From: Tautonia sociabilis
GTDB lineage: Bacteria > Planctomycetota > Planctomycetia > Isosphaerales > Isosphaeraceae
Assembly (NCBI RefSeq): GCF_003977685.1
Contig: NZ_RYZH01000021.1
Coordinates: 1 to 64,000 of the forward strand
Length of the DNA stretch: 64,000 bases
Reading direction: 5' to 3'
Each line of letters starts with the position of its first letter. The stretch's first letter is position 1. Below, piece after piece: positions 17,061 through 26,986 of this stretch. The position numbers were made by a program, and so were the translations under genes. A model generated the notes under the pieces. That model was not told the DNA's origin and made no database searches. It saw only the letters and a program-made list of their open reading frames with translations.

Positions 17061-18946
17061 CCGGCCCGCTCCTCTCCGGCGACGACCGGGGTGGGGTCGT
17101 CTTGGGGGACGCGGTGGGAGCGGCCGAGTTCGGGCTCGAGCAGCTCGGACCTCCCGCCTCCCGGCCATCGGACGACGACGCGGTCCACGCGGTCGAGGTC
17201 GCCAAGGCCGACGAGGATCCTCGGGTCGCTGGAGGAGAGGTAGCTGCCGCCCCCCTTGATGAGCCTCCGGATGACCCGGCCGCCGGCGTGGACTTCGACC
17301 GAGCCGCCAATGGCGGAGCGGTGCCCCGAGGGGACGGGCTCGATCCGGATCCAGTTCCCCCCCTCGGATTCGTTGAGCAGGAGGGCAGGGGGGCTGTCCA
17401 TCCGGCTGACGACGATGTCGAGGTCGCCGTCGTCGTCCAGGTCGCCGAAGGCGGCGCCCCGGCAGGCGTGGGCGCCGGCGAAGAAGGGGCCGGCGTCGCC
17501 GACGAGGCGGTAGCGGCCGTCGCCGAGGTTCCGCCAGAGCTTGGCGGGCTCGGCGTAGGGGGCGTCCTGGCCGAGCAGGGGGAGGTTGTCGTCGACGTGG
17601 CCGTTGAAGGCGACCATGTCGGGCCAGGAGTCGTTGTCGAAGTCGGCCAGGGCACAGGCCCAGCCGACTTCGGGCATGCTGTCGTTGACGATGCCGGCCC
17701 AGGCGGAGACGTCGTGGAAGATGGCTCGACCGAGGTTCCGGTAAAGCGTGTTGTAGTCGCCCCGGAAGTTGGTCACGAGCAGCTCGGGCAGGCCGTCGCC
17801 GGTGACGTCCTCGGCGTCGACTCCCATGCCGGCCTGGTCGAAGCCCGATTCGGACCGCGAGGCGCCGGAGAGTTCGGAGGCGTCCTCGAAGGTGCCGTCT
17901 CCACGATTGAGGAATAAGAAGTTCGGGCAGAGATCGTTGGCAACGTACAGGTCGGGCAGGTCGTCGCCGTTCAGGTCGGCGGCGACGACGCCCAGGCCCC
18001 GGCCGTCGTCTCGGAGGATGCCGGCCGATTCGGAGGCGTCCTCGAAGGTGCCGTCCCCCCGGTTGCGGAGCAAGAAGTCTCGGGAGGGGGAGATGGAGAG
18101 GGGGGAGCAGTAGGTGCGGACCCCCAGGGCTCGGTCGCCGCAGTAGCGCTCGGCGTCGGCCTCGGTCCAGCGGCCGTAGCAGGTGACGTAGAGGTCGAGG
18201 AGGCCGTCGCCGTCGAAGTCGATCGGGGAGGCTCCGGAGGACCAGGCGTCGAGGTCGGCCCCGGAGCCGGCGGGGGAGGCTCGGAAGGTGCCGTCGCCGT
18301 TGTTGAGGTAAAGCACGTTGGGGCCGAAGTTGGCCAGGTACAGGTCGGGGGTGCCGTCGCCGTCGAAATCGCCGGAGCAGACGCCGTGGTTGAAGCCGTG
18401 GTAGCCGACGCCGGCGGACTCGGTGACGTCCTCGAATCGGCCGCCGCCCAGGTTGCGGTAAAGGCGATTGCCCTTGGAGGAGGAAGGAGCGTCGAGGGGC
18501 AACTCCCGGGTGGTGGCGAAGTAGACGTCGAGCCGGCCGTCGCCGTCGAAGTCGAGCAGGGCGACGCCGGAGCCGTTGGCGGTGGGGAAGTACTTCTCGG
18601 GCGAATTGCCGCTGCGGTGCTCGAAGTCGATGCCGGAGCCGTCGGTGGCGTCCCGGAAGCGGATGGTGCTGGACTGCTCGGGAGGGGGCTCGAACTCGGG
18701 CAGTTCCGGCAGGTCGACGGCCATTGATCCCATGCCCGAGCCGAGAGCGGCGGGGTGCGGTCGGGGGCCGGTCGCCGCAGGCAGGTCGAGCGAGCCGTCG
18801 GCGACGGTCGAGGAGGAGGAGAGGTCGCTCGACGGGTCGGGCGAGCACGCCGGACCGAGGACCAGCAGCGCCACTGCCGAGACGATCGCTCGGGACCGGA
18901 GCCAGGCCCGGCAGGGGGGGCGGGGGGATCGGTGCATGGTCGGCAT
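17057..18946 (-). CDS. CRTAC1 family protein with FG-GAP repeats and ASPIC/UnbV domain
   Basis: A 629-residue exported protein. The N-terminus is a lipoprotein-like signal ending in LVLGPAC. At least seven FG-GAP/VCBS-type repeats follow. They are recognisable by the calcium-binding loop DFDGDGxxDLYxxxxG (e.g. DFDGDGRLDVYFA, DFDGDGTPDLYLA, DLNGDDLPDLYVA, DLDDDGDLDIVVS) and form a beta-propeller. The last 100 residues (SAIGGSVEVHAGG, LSSSDPRILVGLG, VVRWPGG) are the ASPIC/UnbV domain. The start is the ATG at 18946 or the one at 18937. The product is probably on the cell surface or in the periplasm, binding calcium and carbohydrate or protein. It is flanked in one operon by TPR genes, an arrangement common in planctomycetes. 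Confidence 0.87.
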   Translation of the reverse strand: MPTMHRSPRPPCRAWLRSRAIVSAVALLVLGPACSPDPSSDLSSSSTVADGSLDLPAATGPRPHPAALGSGMGSMAVDLPELPEFEPPPEQSSTIRFRDATDGSGIDFEHRSGNSPEKYFPTANGSGVALLDFDGDGRLDVYFATTRELPLDAPSSSKGNRLYRNLGGGRFEDVTESAGVGYHGFNHGVCSGDFDGDGTPDLYLANFGPNVLYLNNGDGTFRASPAGSGADLDAWSSGASPIDFDGDGLLDLYVTCYGRWTEADAERYCGDRALGVRTYCSPLSISPSRDFLLRNRGDGTFEDASESAGILRDDGRGLGVVAADLNGDDLPDLYVANDLCPNFLFLNRGDGTFEDASELSGASRSESGFDQAGMGVDAEDVTGDGLPELLVTNFRGDYNTLYRNLGRAIFHDVSAWAGIVNDSMPEVGWACALADFDNDSWPDMVAFNGHVDDNLPLLGQDAPYAEPAKLWRNLGDGRYRLVGDAGPFFAGAHACRGAAFGDLDDDGDLDIVVSRMDSPPALLLNESEGGNWIRIEPVPSGHRSAIGGSVEVHAGGRVIRRLIKGGGSYLSSSDPRILVGLGDLDRVDRVVVRWPGGGRSELLEPELGRSHRVPQDDPTPVVAGEERAG

Positions 18947-18957
18947 CGTCGCGGGCG

Positions 18958-20001
18958 TCAGGGGATCGGGGAGGCGTCCGGGGCCTTGAGCCGGTCGGCG
19001 AGGAGCCGGTGGCGCTCGGCCTCCTCGAGGTGGCCAAGGCGGCGGTGGGCGAGGGCCAGGCTATGGTGCGGCTCCGGGGCGCCCGGGGCGAGCTCGGCGG
19101 CGCGGTCGAGCAGGCGGACGGCCTCGGCGGGGTCGCCCTCGATCAGGGCCAGCCGGCCCAGGTTGAGCCACGGGCTGGGCATGGTCGGATCCCACTCGGC
19201 CGCCGTCCTCCAGCAGCGAGCGGCCTGGTCGAGCATGCCGTCCTGTTCATAGGAGCGGGCCATGAGATCCATGAGTCCTGCGTCCCGGGGGTGCTCGCTG
19301 AGCGCTCGGCCGAGATGGCGCCGGGCGTCGGCCGCTCGGCCGAGCCGGATGAGGTCGCGGCCCAGGTAGCCCCAGAACATCTCCCGGGGATTGAGCGGCA
19401 TTTGCTCCAGCCCGGGGTCGAGCTGCAGGACGCGCTCGAACGCGGCGACCGACTGCTCCGGAACGCCCCCATTGTAGGCGATGACCCCTTTGAGCGTGTA
19501 GCCGATGACGGCGCCGTCGGGGATCTCGATCAGGCGGTCGGCCAGCCGGGAGGCCTCCCGAACGCGGTCGAGGGTGATCTCCAGGGCGGCCAGGCGGCGG
19601 AGGGCGAGCACATCGTCGGGGGAGCGGGCGAGCAGCGCCCGATAGGCCTCGGCGGCCTCGGCGTTCCGGCCGGAGGAGACGAGGGCGTCGGCCCGGGCGT
19701 GGAGATCCTCGACCGAGAAGGGGGGGCCGGCGCGCTGGTAGAGGGCCTCGGCGCGATCGACCTGACGCATCCGGCTGAGGCTCCGGGCGGCCAGCAGCAG
19801 GGCGGGGCGGTCGTCGGGCCAGCGGCGGAGGTGGTCGAGGGCGAGGCGGTGAGCCAGGGCGAAGCGCCGATCGTCGTAGGCGGCGCCGCCGAGGCGGAGC
19901 GACCGGGCTCGCTGGATCCGGTCCTGGATCAGCAGGCCCGAGGCCGCCGCCAGGGCGATCCCGGCGAGGGCGAGCAGGGCGATGACGGCTCGTCTGCGCA
20001 T
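18958..20001 (-). CDS. TPR protein with N-terminal membrane anchor
   Basis: A 347-residue protein with a single hydrophobic segment at residues 5-25 (AVIALLALAGIALAAASGLL) and then about eight TPR-like repeats, for instance ALVSSGRNAEAAEAYRALLA and PGAPEPHHSLALAHRRLGHL. The ATG at 20001 (MRRRAV) directly precedes the anchor. It lies 11 bases upstream of the CRTAC1 gene and 104 bases downstream of the DUF1559 gene, so all four probably share a transcript. The two TPR proteins of this operon bracket the propeller protein and may form an envelope scaffold with it (inference). Confidence 0.8.
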   Translation of the reverse strand: MRRRAVIALLALAGIALAAASGLLIQDRIQRARSLRLGGAAYDDRRFALAHRLALDHLRRWPDDRPALLLAARSLSRMRQVDRAEALYQRAGPPFSVEDLHARADALVSSGRNAEAAEAYRALLARSPDDVLALRRLAALEITLDRVREASRLADRLIEIPDGAVIGYTLKGVIAYNGGVPEQSVAAFERVLQLDPGLEQMPLNPREMFWGYLGRDLIRLGRAADARRHLGRALSEHPRDAGLMDLMARSYEQDGMLDQAARCWRTAAEWDPTMPSPWLNLGRLALIEGDPAEAVRLLDRAAELAPGAPEPHHSLALAHRRLGHLEEAERHRLLADRLKAPDASPIP

Positions 20002-20049
20002 GGGGGTCGGGGCCTGGCCTCGGCGGCGGTGTCGACGCCCCCGACTCCT

Positions 20050-20073
20050 GCCCCGCTCCACTCCCAGCGGGGC
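20050..20073 (-). terminator. Hairpin between the DUF1559 and TPR genes
   Basis: GCCCCGCT at 20050-20057 pairs with AGCGGGGC at 20066-20073 around an 8-base loop. It lies 33 bases past the DUF1559 stop. It may attenuate transcription so that the pilin-like protein is made in excess over the downstream genes (inference). Confidence 0.45.
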
Positions 20074-20105
20074 GGGGCAGGGCAGGCCGAGAGCGGGGCG
20101 ATCGA

Positions 20106-21287
20106 TCAGAACTGGTCGGCGCTGATCACCTCGCCCCGGTTGATGGTGCCGAGGGCCGCCCAGGTGATCGGGTTGACCGTCGACTTGACGAAGCGGACCG
20201 TGCCGTCCATGAACAGAACGTTCACGCCGCCGGGGTGCTGCGAGCTGGCCGCGAGGGCGTTGACGGCCGCGGCCGTCGGCTGGCCGATGCCGGGATAGTA
20301 GCAGGCACGGCGGTTGGGGGTCTGGGTGTGCGAGTAGGTGCACGACTGGCCCGACGGCCACCAGTCTCCCTTCCACGTCCAGTTCCGGGCCGGCAGGCCG
20401 TTGGCGCCGGTCTGGGGCTGGTTGTTGCAGACCTGGCCGTGGAGGAGGTCCTGGTTGAGCTGGCCGGCGTACTGGTTGGCCTGGGCGCTGGTGGTGTAGG
20501 TCTGGCCGAGGCCATCGGACGAGGAGTCCGGCGGCAGGCCGTCCCCCTTGACCCACTCGCTGAAGATGGCCGTGTTGCTCGTGCCGTCGCGGAAGGAGGC
20601 GATGGTGACGACCCGCTCGGCGTTCAGGGCGCTGGCCACGGTCGAGTCGATCTGGCCGACGGCCCCGGCGGCCTTCCAGGCGGGGAAGTAGGCCGGGCCG
20701 TTGAGCGAACCGGCGCTGGGGCCGGTGTAGGGGTTGGTGCCAACGTTGTACGGGTAGCTGTGGCCGCCGATCAGTTGCAGCGGCCCTCCCGGGTAGAACT
20801 GGATGCCGGTGAGGTTGCCCACCCCTTCATCCGAAGGGCAGAGGAAGGAGTTGATCTGGTTGGCGACCGCCGAGGCGTTGGCGACGCACCAGTAGTCGCC
20901 GTCGGCGGTGGAGTTGTTGAAGCTCTTGATCAAATTGCCGCCGGGGCCGCCCCAGCGCTCGCCGAAGTCCCAGTTGATGGTGTTGTAGATCTGGGTCTGT
21001 TCCAGGAACGGCAGCAGCCGGCAGTGGATCGACTGCCGCTGGCCGGCGTTGCTGCCCCCCACACCGCTGGGGGCATAGCAGACCATCGTGGGAGGCAACG
21101 AACCATTGGCGCTCTCGTAGTTGGCCATGGCCAAGCCGAGCTGCTTGAGGTTGTTGGTGCACTGCGCGCGTCGGGCGGCTTCCCGGGCGCTCTGCACCGC
21201 CGGCAGCAGCAGCGCGATCAGCACACCGATGATCGCGATGACGACCAGCAGCTCGATCAGCGTGAACCCTTTCCGAACGCGAGACAT
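20106..21287 (-). CDS. DUF1559 type II pseudopilin-like protein
   Basis: A 393-residue DUF1559 protein. The N-terminus is a classical type IV prepilin/pseudopilin signal: [17 protein letters not shown] with the cleavage glycine at residue 7 and the conserved Glu five residues later. The family motif [21 protein letters not shown] follows as a long helix. The C-terminal H-X9-DG motif is present ([17 protein letters not shown]). Planctomycetes hold tens to hundreds of such genes. They are thought to be surface or secretion-associated filaments, unproven. The ATG at 21287 follows GAGGGT. It heads the TPR-CRTAC1-TPR set, with a small lipoprotein gene upstream. Confidence 0.9.
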   Translation of the reverse strand: MSRVRKGFTLIELLVVIAIIGVLIALLLPAVQSAREAARRAQCTNNLKQLGLAMANYESANGSLPPTMVCYAPSGVGGSNAGQRQSIHCRLLPFLEQTQIYNTINWDFGERWGGPGGNLIKSFNNSTADGDYWCVANASAVANQINSFLCPSDEGVGNLTGIQFYPGGPLQLIGGHSYPYNVGTNPYTGPSAGSLNGPAYFPAWKAAGAVGQIDSTVASALNAERVVTIASFRDGTSNTAIFSEWVKGDGLPPDSSSDGLGQTYTTSAQANQYAGQLNQDLLHGQVCNNQPQTGANGLPARNWTWKGDWWPSGQSCTYSHTQTPNRRACYYPGIGQPTAAAVNALAASSQHPGGVNVLFMDGTVRFVKSTVNPITWAALGTINRGEVISADQF

Positions 21288-21462
21288 GGGTACTGACCCT
21301 CGTCTGGTGGGATCGGTGCGTTCGACACTCGCTCTGGTTTCCGGGCCGGGGCCGGCGGTCCGCGCCGGGAGCGTCCCCGGACCTCGGCGTGACGGCGACC
21401 TGCCAGGCCGCCCCTCGGGAGAGGAGAGAGGGGCCGAGACGGGCTCCCACAACGGTCGGGGC

Positions 21463-21669
21463 TCACGAGGCGCGTTTCGAGGCGTCCCCCCCTTGCTGTT
21501 GCTGCTGGTAGTATTCCTCCATCGACTTGGGCGCATCGGGGGGCGCCTCGCCTCCCATGGCGTCGATCCCCTCGTCATTCGGCTCGCCGCCGCAGCCCCC
21601 CCCCGCCCCGAGGGCCAAGACGACGACCCCGACGAGCAACACGCCCCGCGAGCGAACCATCAGCCGCAT
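21463..21669 (-). CDS. Small lipoprotein upstream of the DUF1559 gene
   Basis: A 68-residue putative lipoprotein. A hydrophobic signal is followed by a glycine-rich lipobox-like end (LGAGGGC), then an acidic segment and a Gln-rich tail ([12 protein letters not shown]). GGGAGGAA stands six to seven bases before the ATG at 21669, one of the best ribosome sites in the window. Small lipoproteins of this kind often precede DUF1559 genes in planctomycetes. No function is known. Its position suggests co-expression with the pseudopilin. Confidence 0.7.
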   Translation of the reverse strand: MRLMVRSRGVLLVGVVVLALGAGGGCGGEPNDEGIDAMGGEAPPDAPKSMEEYYQQQQQGGDASKRAS

Positions 21670-22224
21670 GGATTCCTCCCGGTTCTGGGGAAATGTGACG
21701 GATGTCACCCGGAGCCCCCCCGGATCGAGCCCATCGCGCGACGCCGCTGCTCGACACGACACCGGCGCTGCTCGGGCGAGGCGATCGATGATCGGATCGC
21801 GCAAGAGATCAGGCGAATAGCCGGATCCCGATGGCCCGATCTCTCACGTCCCGCTTGCTCCAGAGACGGCGAGATCGCCTCCCCGAGTGCTCCGGTGCCC
21901 CGACGGCCGTCTATTCGGAACGGGCCGACGAAGGAGCGACTTCGCAACCCCCGGGGCGCATGAAACCCTGATGCCACGCCTGGGTTGGGCGATCAGATGA
22001 TCGATATGAAGGGTTTTGCTGGCGTTTGGGTGACCGTTCGTAGTTGTAGAAGTTCCGGCTGAAAAATCAAGGGGCGACCGCGGAAATTCCCCGGGGATCC
22101 GGCAAGTCCAAGGGAGACGGCCGCCGAGGCGAGGTGCCGGACACCGAGCGGACGGGAGGGGATGCGTCGGTTCCGCATCCATGGAGGATCGAGAAGATCT
22201 CCACGCGCCGGATCGTCCTTCGCG
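21670..22224. other. Intergenic region with regulatory-looking sequence
   Basis: About 555 bases without a supportable gene. It includes a CRP-like palindrome (listed separately) and a rather AT-rich stretch at 21995-22075, which is unusual for this genome and a good place to look for a promoter or small RNA. Confidence 0.4.
21694..21709. promoter_or_regulatory. CRP/FNR-like palindrome upstream of the lipoprotein-DUF1559 set
   Basis: TGTGA-N6-TCACC. This matches the CRP half-site pattern TGTGA-N6-TCACA at nine of ten positions. It contains the exact 5-bp inverted repeat GTGAC/GTCAC. It ends 25 bases before the start of the lipoprotein gene, a location suited to control of that operon. Confidence 0.35.
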
Positions 22225-23040
22225 TCATGAGGAGCCCGAGCCAGCAGGGGAGGAACGCGATCGGGACAACCGGACGTTGTCGGCCGACCAGGCCGCCAGC
22301 GCGGACACGGTCAGGGCCACGACCAGGTGAACGAGCAGGCGGGCTCCCCACTCGGTCCCATAGGGGTGGGTCGTCCGGGCGTTGGGAAAGGCCAGGGCAC
22401 CGCCAATCTCGGAGAGCACGACACCGAAGGCGGCCCCCAGCAGGCCGCCGAAGGCCGTCTGCGCCCCGCGACGCCAGCCCCCCTCGCCCAGGCCCAGCGC
22501 CAGGCCTCCGGCGAGCCCCGCGGGCGCCCACATCCCCGCATGAAGCAGCAGCGGGCGGAGCAGATCCTTGGAGAAGGTGTCTGTCGACGCCGAGAACCAC
22601 TGGTGGAAGACCTGGCAGAGGACCGCCGTGGCCGAGGCTCCGGCCGCCGCTCCCAGGAGCAGGCCCACCGCCGCCGCGGTCAGGCCGCGCGACCGGGATC
22701 GCCCGGCGATCCCGCCGGCGGCCCCCAGCGCCCCTCCCAGCAGCGCCGCCAGGGCACCGTAGGAGACGGTCGCCGTGCGGGTCGTGGCCTCCTGCAACTG
22801 TCTCCGGACCTCGGCGGTGGAGGTTTCGATTCGCTGGCGGGTCTGCTCGTTCATGTGGAAGGCGGGGGTGAAGCGAACCAGCGCTAGTTCACCCGCCCCC
22901 CAGGAGAGCAGGCCGGCCATCAGGCCGGCGGGGAGGGCCACCGCCCACAGCCTCCGGGCCGGCCGCGGGGCGGCGGGCGGCGGGGCGGATGCACTCTCGG
23001 CGACGGGAGGCGTCCCGGCCCCGAGATTGACTGAATCCAT
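22225..23040 (-). CDS. Uncharacterised multi-pass membrane protein
   Basis: A 271-residue protein with a Pro/Ala-rich N-terminal cytoplasmic segment (residues 1-30) and about six hydrophobic segments: near residue 32, a helical loop with charged residues (EQTRQRIETSTAEVRRQLQE, near 65-85), then Gly/Ala-rich membrane spans at 95-115, 120-145, 165-185, 192-212 and 235-255. The many GG and AG pairs resemble small-residue helix packing. I do not recognise the family. I chose the ATG at 23040 because GAGG lies eight bases upstream; a GTG six bases earlier is possible. It is 70 bases downstream of an SDR gene on the same strand. Confidence 0.55.
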   Translation of the reverse strand: MDSVNLGAGTPPVAESASAPPPAAPRPARRLWAVALPAGLMAGLLSWGAGELALVRFTPAFHMNEQTRQRIETSTAEVRRQLQEATTRTATVSYGALAALLGGALGAAGGIAGRSRSRGLTAAAVGLLLGAAAGASATAVLCQVFHQWFSASTDTFSKDLLRPLLLHAGMWAPAGLAGGLALGLGEGGWRRGAQTAFGGLLGAAFGVVLSEIGGALAFPNARTTHPYGTEWGARLLVHLVVALTVSALAAWSADNVRLSRSRSSPAGSGSS

Positions 23041-23110
23041 GGTCACACCTCGGCGTGATGATGCCTCGAAGCGACGACCCTCGCGGGAGCGAGGAGAAGG
23101 GACCTGGATC

Positions 23111-24091
23111 CTAACGGCTGTCCGACCGAGAGGCCATCACCTGGGGAGACGCTCCCTCCTCCTCGGCCGGGGAGGGGGATGGGCTCGGCGGCGTCCCCGG
23201 GGCTTCCGGCCGACGGGGGACGGGCCCCGGCCGCTCGCGATCGACCCGGCGGATCATGCCGGAGACCGCCAGGTCGGCCAGCACCGGGAGGAGCCCGAAG
23301 AACGCCCCCGCCAGCCGGACCGGCCAGATGACCCGGCGCGAGACAGCCAGGAGGGGCCGGGGGGCGTCGACCAGGCCGGCGATGCGACGAGCGGCCTCGG
23401 ACAGCGGGGCCATCATGAGGCCGGGAGGACGGTCGCGCATGGCGTTGTAGACGAACCCGGCGGGCGTGGGGCCGAGCAAGCCGCGATCGCCCCCCTCGAG
23501 GCGGCCGACGGCGTCGAAGAACTCCGTCTCGACCGGCCCCAGCTCGACGAGGCAGACGCGGACCCCCAGGTGCCTCAGCTCTCTCCGGAGGGCGTCGGTC
23601 CAGTAGGAGAGGCCCGCCTTCGTCGCGCCGTAGGCCCCCAGGGACGGGTTGGGCAGGCGGACGATCCCCGACCCGATGTTCACAACAATTCCCTTCGATT
23701 CGATCAGCATCGGCAGCGCCAGCCGAGCCAGCACCAGGGGAGCCGTGAGGTTGACCTCGACCTGCCGGCGAAGGGCGTCGGGGTCGCTCCTGCCGAAGAA
23801 GTCGGGCAGACCGATCCCGGCGTTGTTGATCAGGACGTCGAGCGTACCGAAGTGGCGGGAGACCGCCTCGACGATCCGGGCAGGCGCTCCGGGGTCGGCC
23901 AGGTCGTCCGGGAGGCAGGCCGCCGTCCCTCCCCGAGATCGGATCTCCTCGGCGACACGTTCCAGGAGATCCGCCCGGCGGGCGACCAGGGCCAGGCGGT
24001 GCCCCCGCCCGGCCAGCTCCCGGGCGACGGCCGCTCCCAGGCCGGCCGACGCTCCAGTGATGAGGACGACCTTCGAGGCGGTCGCGTTCAT
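23111..24091 (-). CDS. Short-chain dehydrogenase/reductase
   Basis: A 326-residue classical SDR. The NAD(P)-binding motif TGASAGLG is near residue 12, NNAG near 90, and the catalytic triad appears as Ser in NIGSG with Tyr and Lys in YGATKAGL. The core ends near residue 230. A membrane-associated extension follows (VIWPVRLAGAFFGLLPVLAD) and then a Pro/Ser-rich tail, so it is longer than the usual 250 residues. Residues after the core resemble SDRs acting on lipid or acyl substrates. It is 191 bases downstream of the ABC ATPase gene, so it may be the last member of the polyketide cluster. The ATG at 24091 follows GGAG. Confidence 0.83.
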   Translation of the reverse strand: MNATASKVVLITGASAGLGAAVARELAGRGHRLALVARRADLLERVAEEIRSRGGTAACLPDDLADPGAPARIVEAVSRHFGTLDVLINNAGIGLPDFFGRSDPDALRRQVEVNLTAPLVLARLALPMLIESKGIVVNIGSGIVRLPNPSLGAYGATKAGLSYWTDALRRELRHLGVRVCLVELGPVETEFFDAVGRLEGGDRGLLGPTPAGFVYNAMRDRPPGLMMAPLSEAARRIAGLVDAPRPLLAVSRRVIWPVRLAGAFFGLLPVLADLAVSGMIRRVDRERPGPVPRRPEAPGTPPSPSPSPAEEEGASPQVMASRSDSR

Positions 24092-24282
24092 AGCGGCTCC
24101 GGGGTGAGCTAGGGGTCGGAGAGCCCGGGAATCGATGGCCAATGGCGAATGACGCTTGGCGGATCGCCGCCGACGGGGCGAGGGAGAAGGCGGGGGCGAT
24201 GGCGATGACGGGAGGGAGAGCGCGCTGGCCGCAGGATCGACGCCGGAGGCGGTCGAGGTCCCGGGGCCTCCCCCATCGGCCG

Positions 24283-24964
<682 letters not shown>

Positions 24965-24972
<8 letters not shown>

Positions 24973-26083
24973 GGCGGAGCGCCTCGGTGGGTTCGAGCCG
25001 GGAGGCCCGCACGGCCGGATAGAGGCCGCCGAGCAGCGTCAGGCCGAGGCCCATCGCCAGGCCGATGGCGAGCACCAGGGGAGAGAGGTTCGGCTCGATG
25101 AACCCCCGGGAGGTGGGGGCCATCGTGATCCCCCTCGCCCCCGCGGCGGCGAGCACGGCGCCTCCGGCCACGCCGAGCAGCCCCAGCGCGCCGGCTTCCC
25201 CCATCAGCAGCAGGATGATCCGGCTCCGACGCCAGCCCAGGGCCCGGAGCAGGCCGATCTCCCCCGTCCGCTCGGCGACGGCCATCGCCATCGTGTTCAG
25301 CAGGCCAATCGAGCCGAGCACCAGGGCGATGGCCGTGGTGGCGGAGGCCATCGCCCGGGCGAGCCGAAGCTGGATGTTCTCCTTCACGTAATCGCCAGAG
25401 GGCACGGCCGCCACTCCCTGGTGGCGGCGCTCGATCGTTCGGCCGAGCTCCCTCGGGTCGACTCCCGGCGCGGCCACAACCACAAAGCCGGTGACTTGCC
25501 CCTCTCGGCCCATCATCCGCTGGAGTTCGGCCAGGGGCATGACGAGCCCGCCGTTCTCAAACAGGCTCGCACTCTCATAAATGCCGACGACTTCGAAGCG
25601 CTCGCCAGCGATGTCGATCGGCTCGCCGACGGACTTCCCCAGGTTCATCGCCAGCACTCGGCCGAGCAACACGACGCGGCGGTCTCCCGGCCGGAGCGGG
25701 CGGCCCTCGAGAATCCGAAGCCCCTCGATGAGCAGGCTGCCGGGCTCCCAGCCGCTGGTCAGGACGCTGACAAGATTCGCCTCCTCGAACGAGACGGCGT
25801 CCATCAGCGATGGGGCCACCTGGGAGACGCCGGGGATCGCCCGCAGCTCGTCCTCCAGCGAGGCGTCGAGGTTGCTGGAGAGCTGGTCGCTGATCCCCGC
25901 CCGGACGACGATCAGGTCGATGCCCCGGGATCGGTAGATCGCCAGGAACGAACGCTCGAAGCCCCAGGAGATGCCGGTTAGCAGCATCACCGCCGACACG
26001 GCCACCGACAGGCCGAGCGCCGTCAGCGTCGTCCGGGCCGGCCGGCCCCGGAGGTTCCGGCTGATAAAGCGGAGGTATCCCAT
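24965..26083 (-). CDS. FtsX-like ABC transporter permease
   Basis: A 372-residue permease with the MacB/FtsX layout: one N-terminal membrane helix (residues 18-38, ALGLSVAVSAVMLLTGISWG), an extracytoplasmic domain of about 200 residues resembling MacB-PCD, then three helices in the last 120 residues, with the ALGWRRSRI coupling segment between the first two of these. Start at 26083, following a GGAGAGGG element, with a GTG one codon upstream. It overlaps the ATPase gene and lies 21 bases after the methyltransferase gene. The two ABC genes give one half-transporter pair. Confidence 0.87.
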
Positions 26084-26104
26084 CACCCTCTCCCCGACCG
26101 GGGC

Positions 26105-26947
26105 TCAGCCCGGAACGCGACCGACGACCACGTAACCCATGCCCCGCCAGATCGTCCGGTACTCGCAATCCGGGAGGACTCGGCGGGCGATCCCCTCGAC
26201 GTCGAGTGTCCGATACCGCTGAACCATCTCGGCGAAGTCGTCGCCGAGCCTCATCAGGCGGGAAACCATCCAGCGCTCCACGCCGGCCAGGCCCAGCTTG
26301 CGGAGCGGGAGGTAGTCGGTCAGGTCGGGCACCTCGTCGGCGACGACAATGGTGCCGCCCGGCCGGACGGCCCGGACCATCTCGCGGAGGGCCTGCTCGG
26401 GATCGTTGAAATAATTGAACGCGCCAATGCTCAAGGCCGCGTCGAAGCGATCGTCGCGGACCGGGAGCGATTCCGCCTCGCCGAGCACGAGCGTCACGTC
26501 TCGGTCCGCGATCCTCGGCTGACAGTTGCGAAGCTGGACCGAGGAAACATCGATGCCGACGACCGACCAGTCCCGGGGAAGCCAAGGCAGGTAGACGCCA
26601 TCCCCGATCGCCACGTCGAGCAGCCTCAGACCGGGGGCCTCCGGGAGATGCCGCAGGATCTGGCCCCGGGCGCGACGCTCGCCGCCGAGGCAGACAAAGG
26701 TGAACCACTCCCAGAAGCGGAACTTCGGCCAGAGCGGCCCGTCGTAGAAGGTCCGGGCGATCTCGTTGTTGTCCGAGCTGCCCTCTCGGACGACGACGAC
26801 TCCGTCCCGGATCGCGTACTCGAACCCGCAGGAGTCGCAGCGGATCGGCCCGTCCCCGCTGGCGGCCCGGGCGTCGCCGCCGCAGGAAACGCAGCGCCAG
26901 AGCTCGTCCTGCCGCCGATCGACCGGAAGATCGATGGTCATGGTCAT
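26105..26947 (-). CDS. Zinc-ribbon SAM-dependent methyltransferase (paralogue A)
   Basis: A 280-residue class I methyltransferase. A zinc ribbon with two CXXC knuckles lies at residues 19-41 (CVSCGG, then CDSCG). The linker FYDGPLWPKFRFWEWF precedes SAM motif I, LLDVAIGDG. Motif II lies near VVGIDVSSVQL and the post-I acidic residues after it. PGGTIVVADEVP closes the fold. This is the UbiE/type-11 superfamily with a Trm112-like head. The acceptor is unknown. Given the operon it could methylate the polyketide or a derived quinone-like product (inference). Three start codons stand in a row (GTG 26953, ATG 26947, ATG 26941). I took the middle one for its spacing from GAGGGG. Confidence 0.78.
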   Translation of the reverse strand: MTMTIDLPVDRRQDELWRCVSCGGDARAASGDGPIRCDSCGFEYAIRDGVVVVREGSSDNNEIARTFYDGPLWPKFRFWEWFTFVCLGGERRARGQILRHLPEAPGLRLLDVAIGDGVYLPWLPRDWSVVGIDVSSVQLRNCQPRIADRDVTLVLGEAESLPVRDDRFDAALSIGAFNYFNDPEQALREMVRAVRPGGTIVVADEVPDLTDYLPLRKLGLAGVERWMVSRLMRLGDDFAEMVQRYRTLDVEGIARRVLPDCEYRTIWRGMGYVVVGRVPG

Positions 26948-26986
26948 GATCACCCCTCAAGAGGCTTGAGACGTTCCCCGGGCCGG

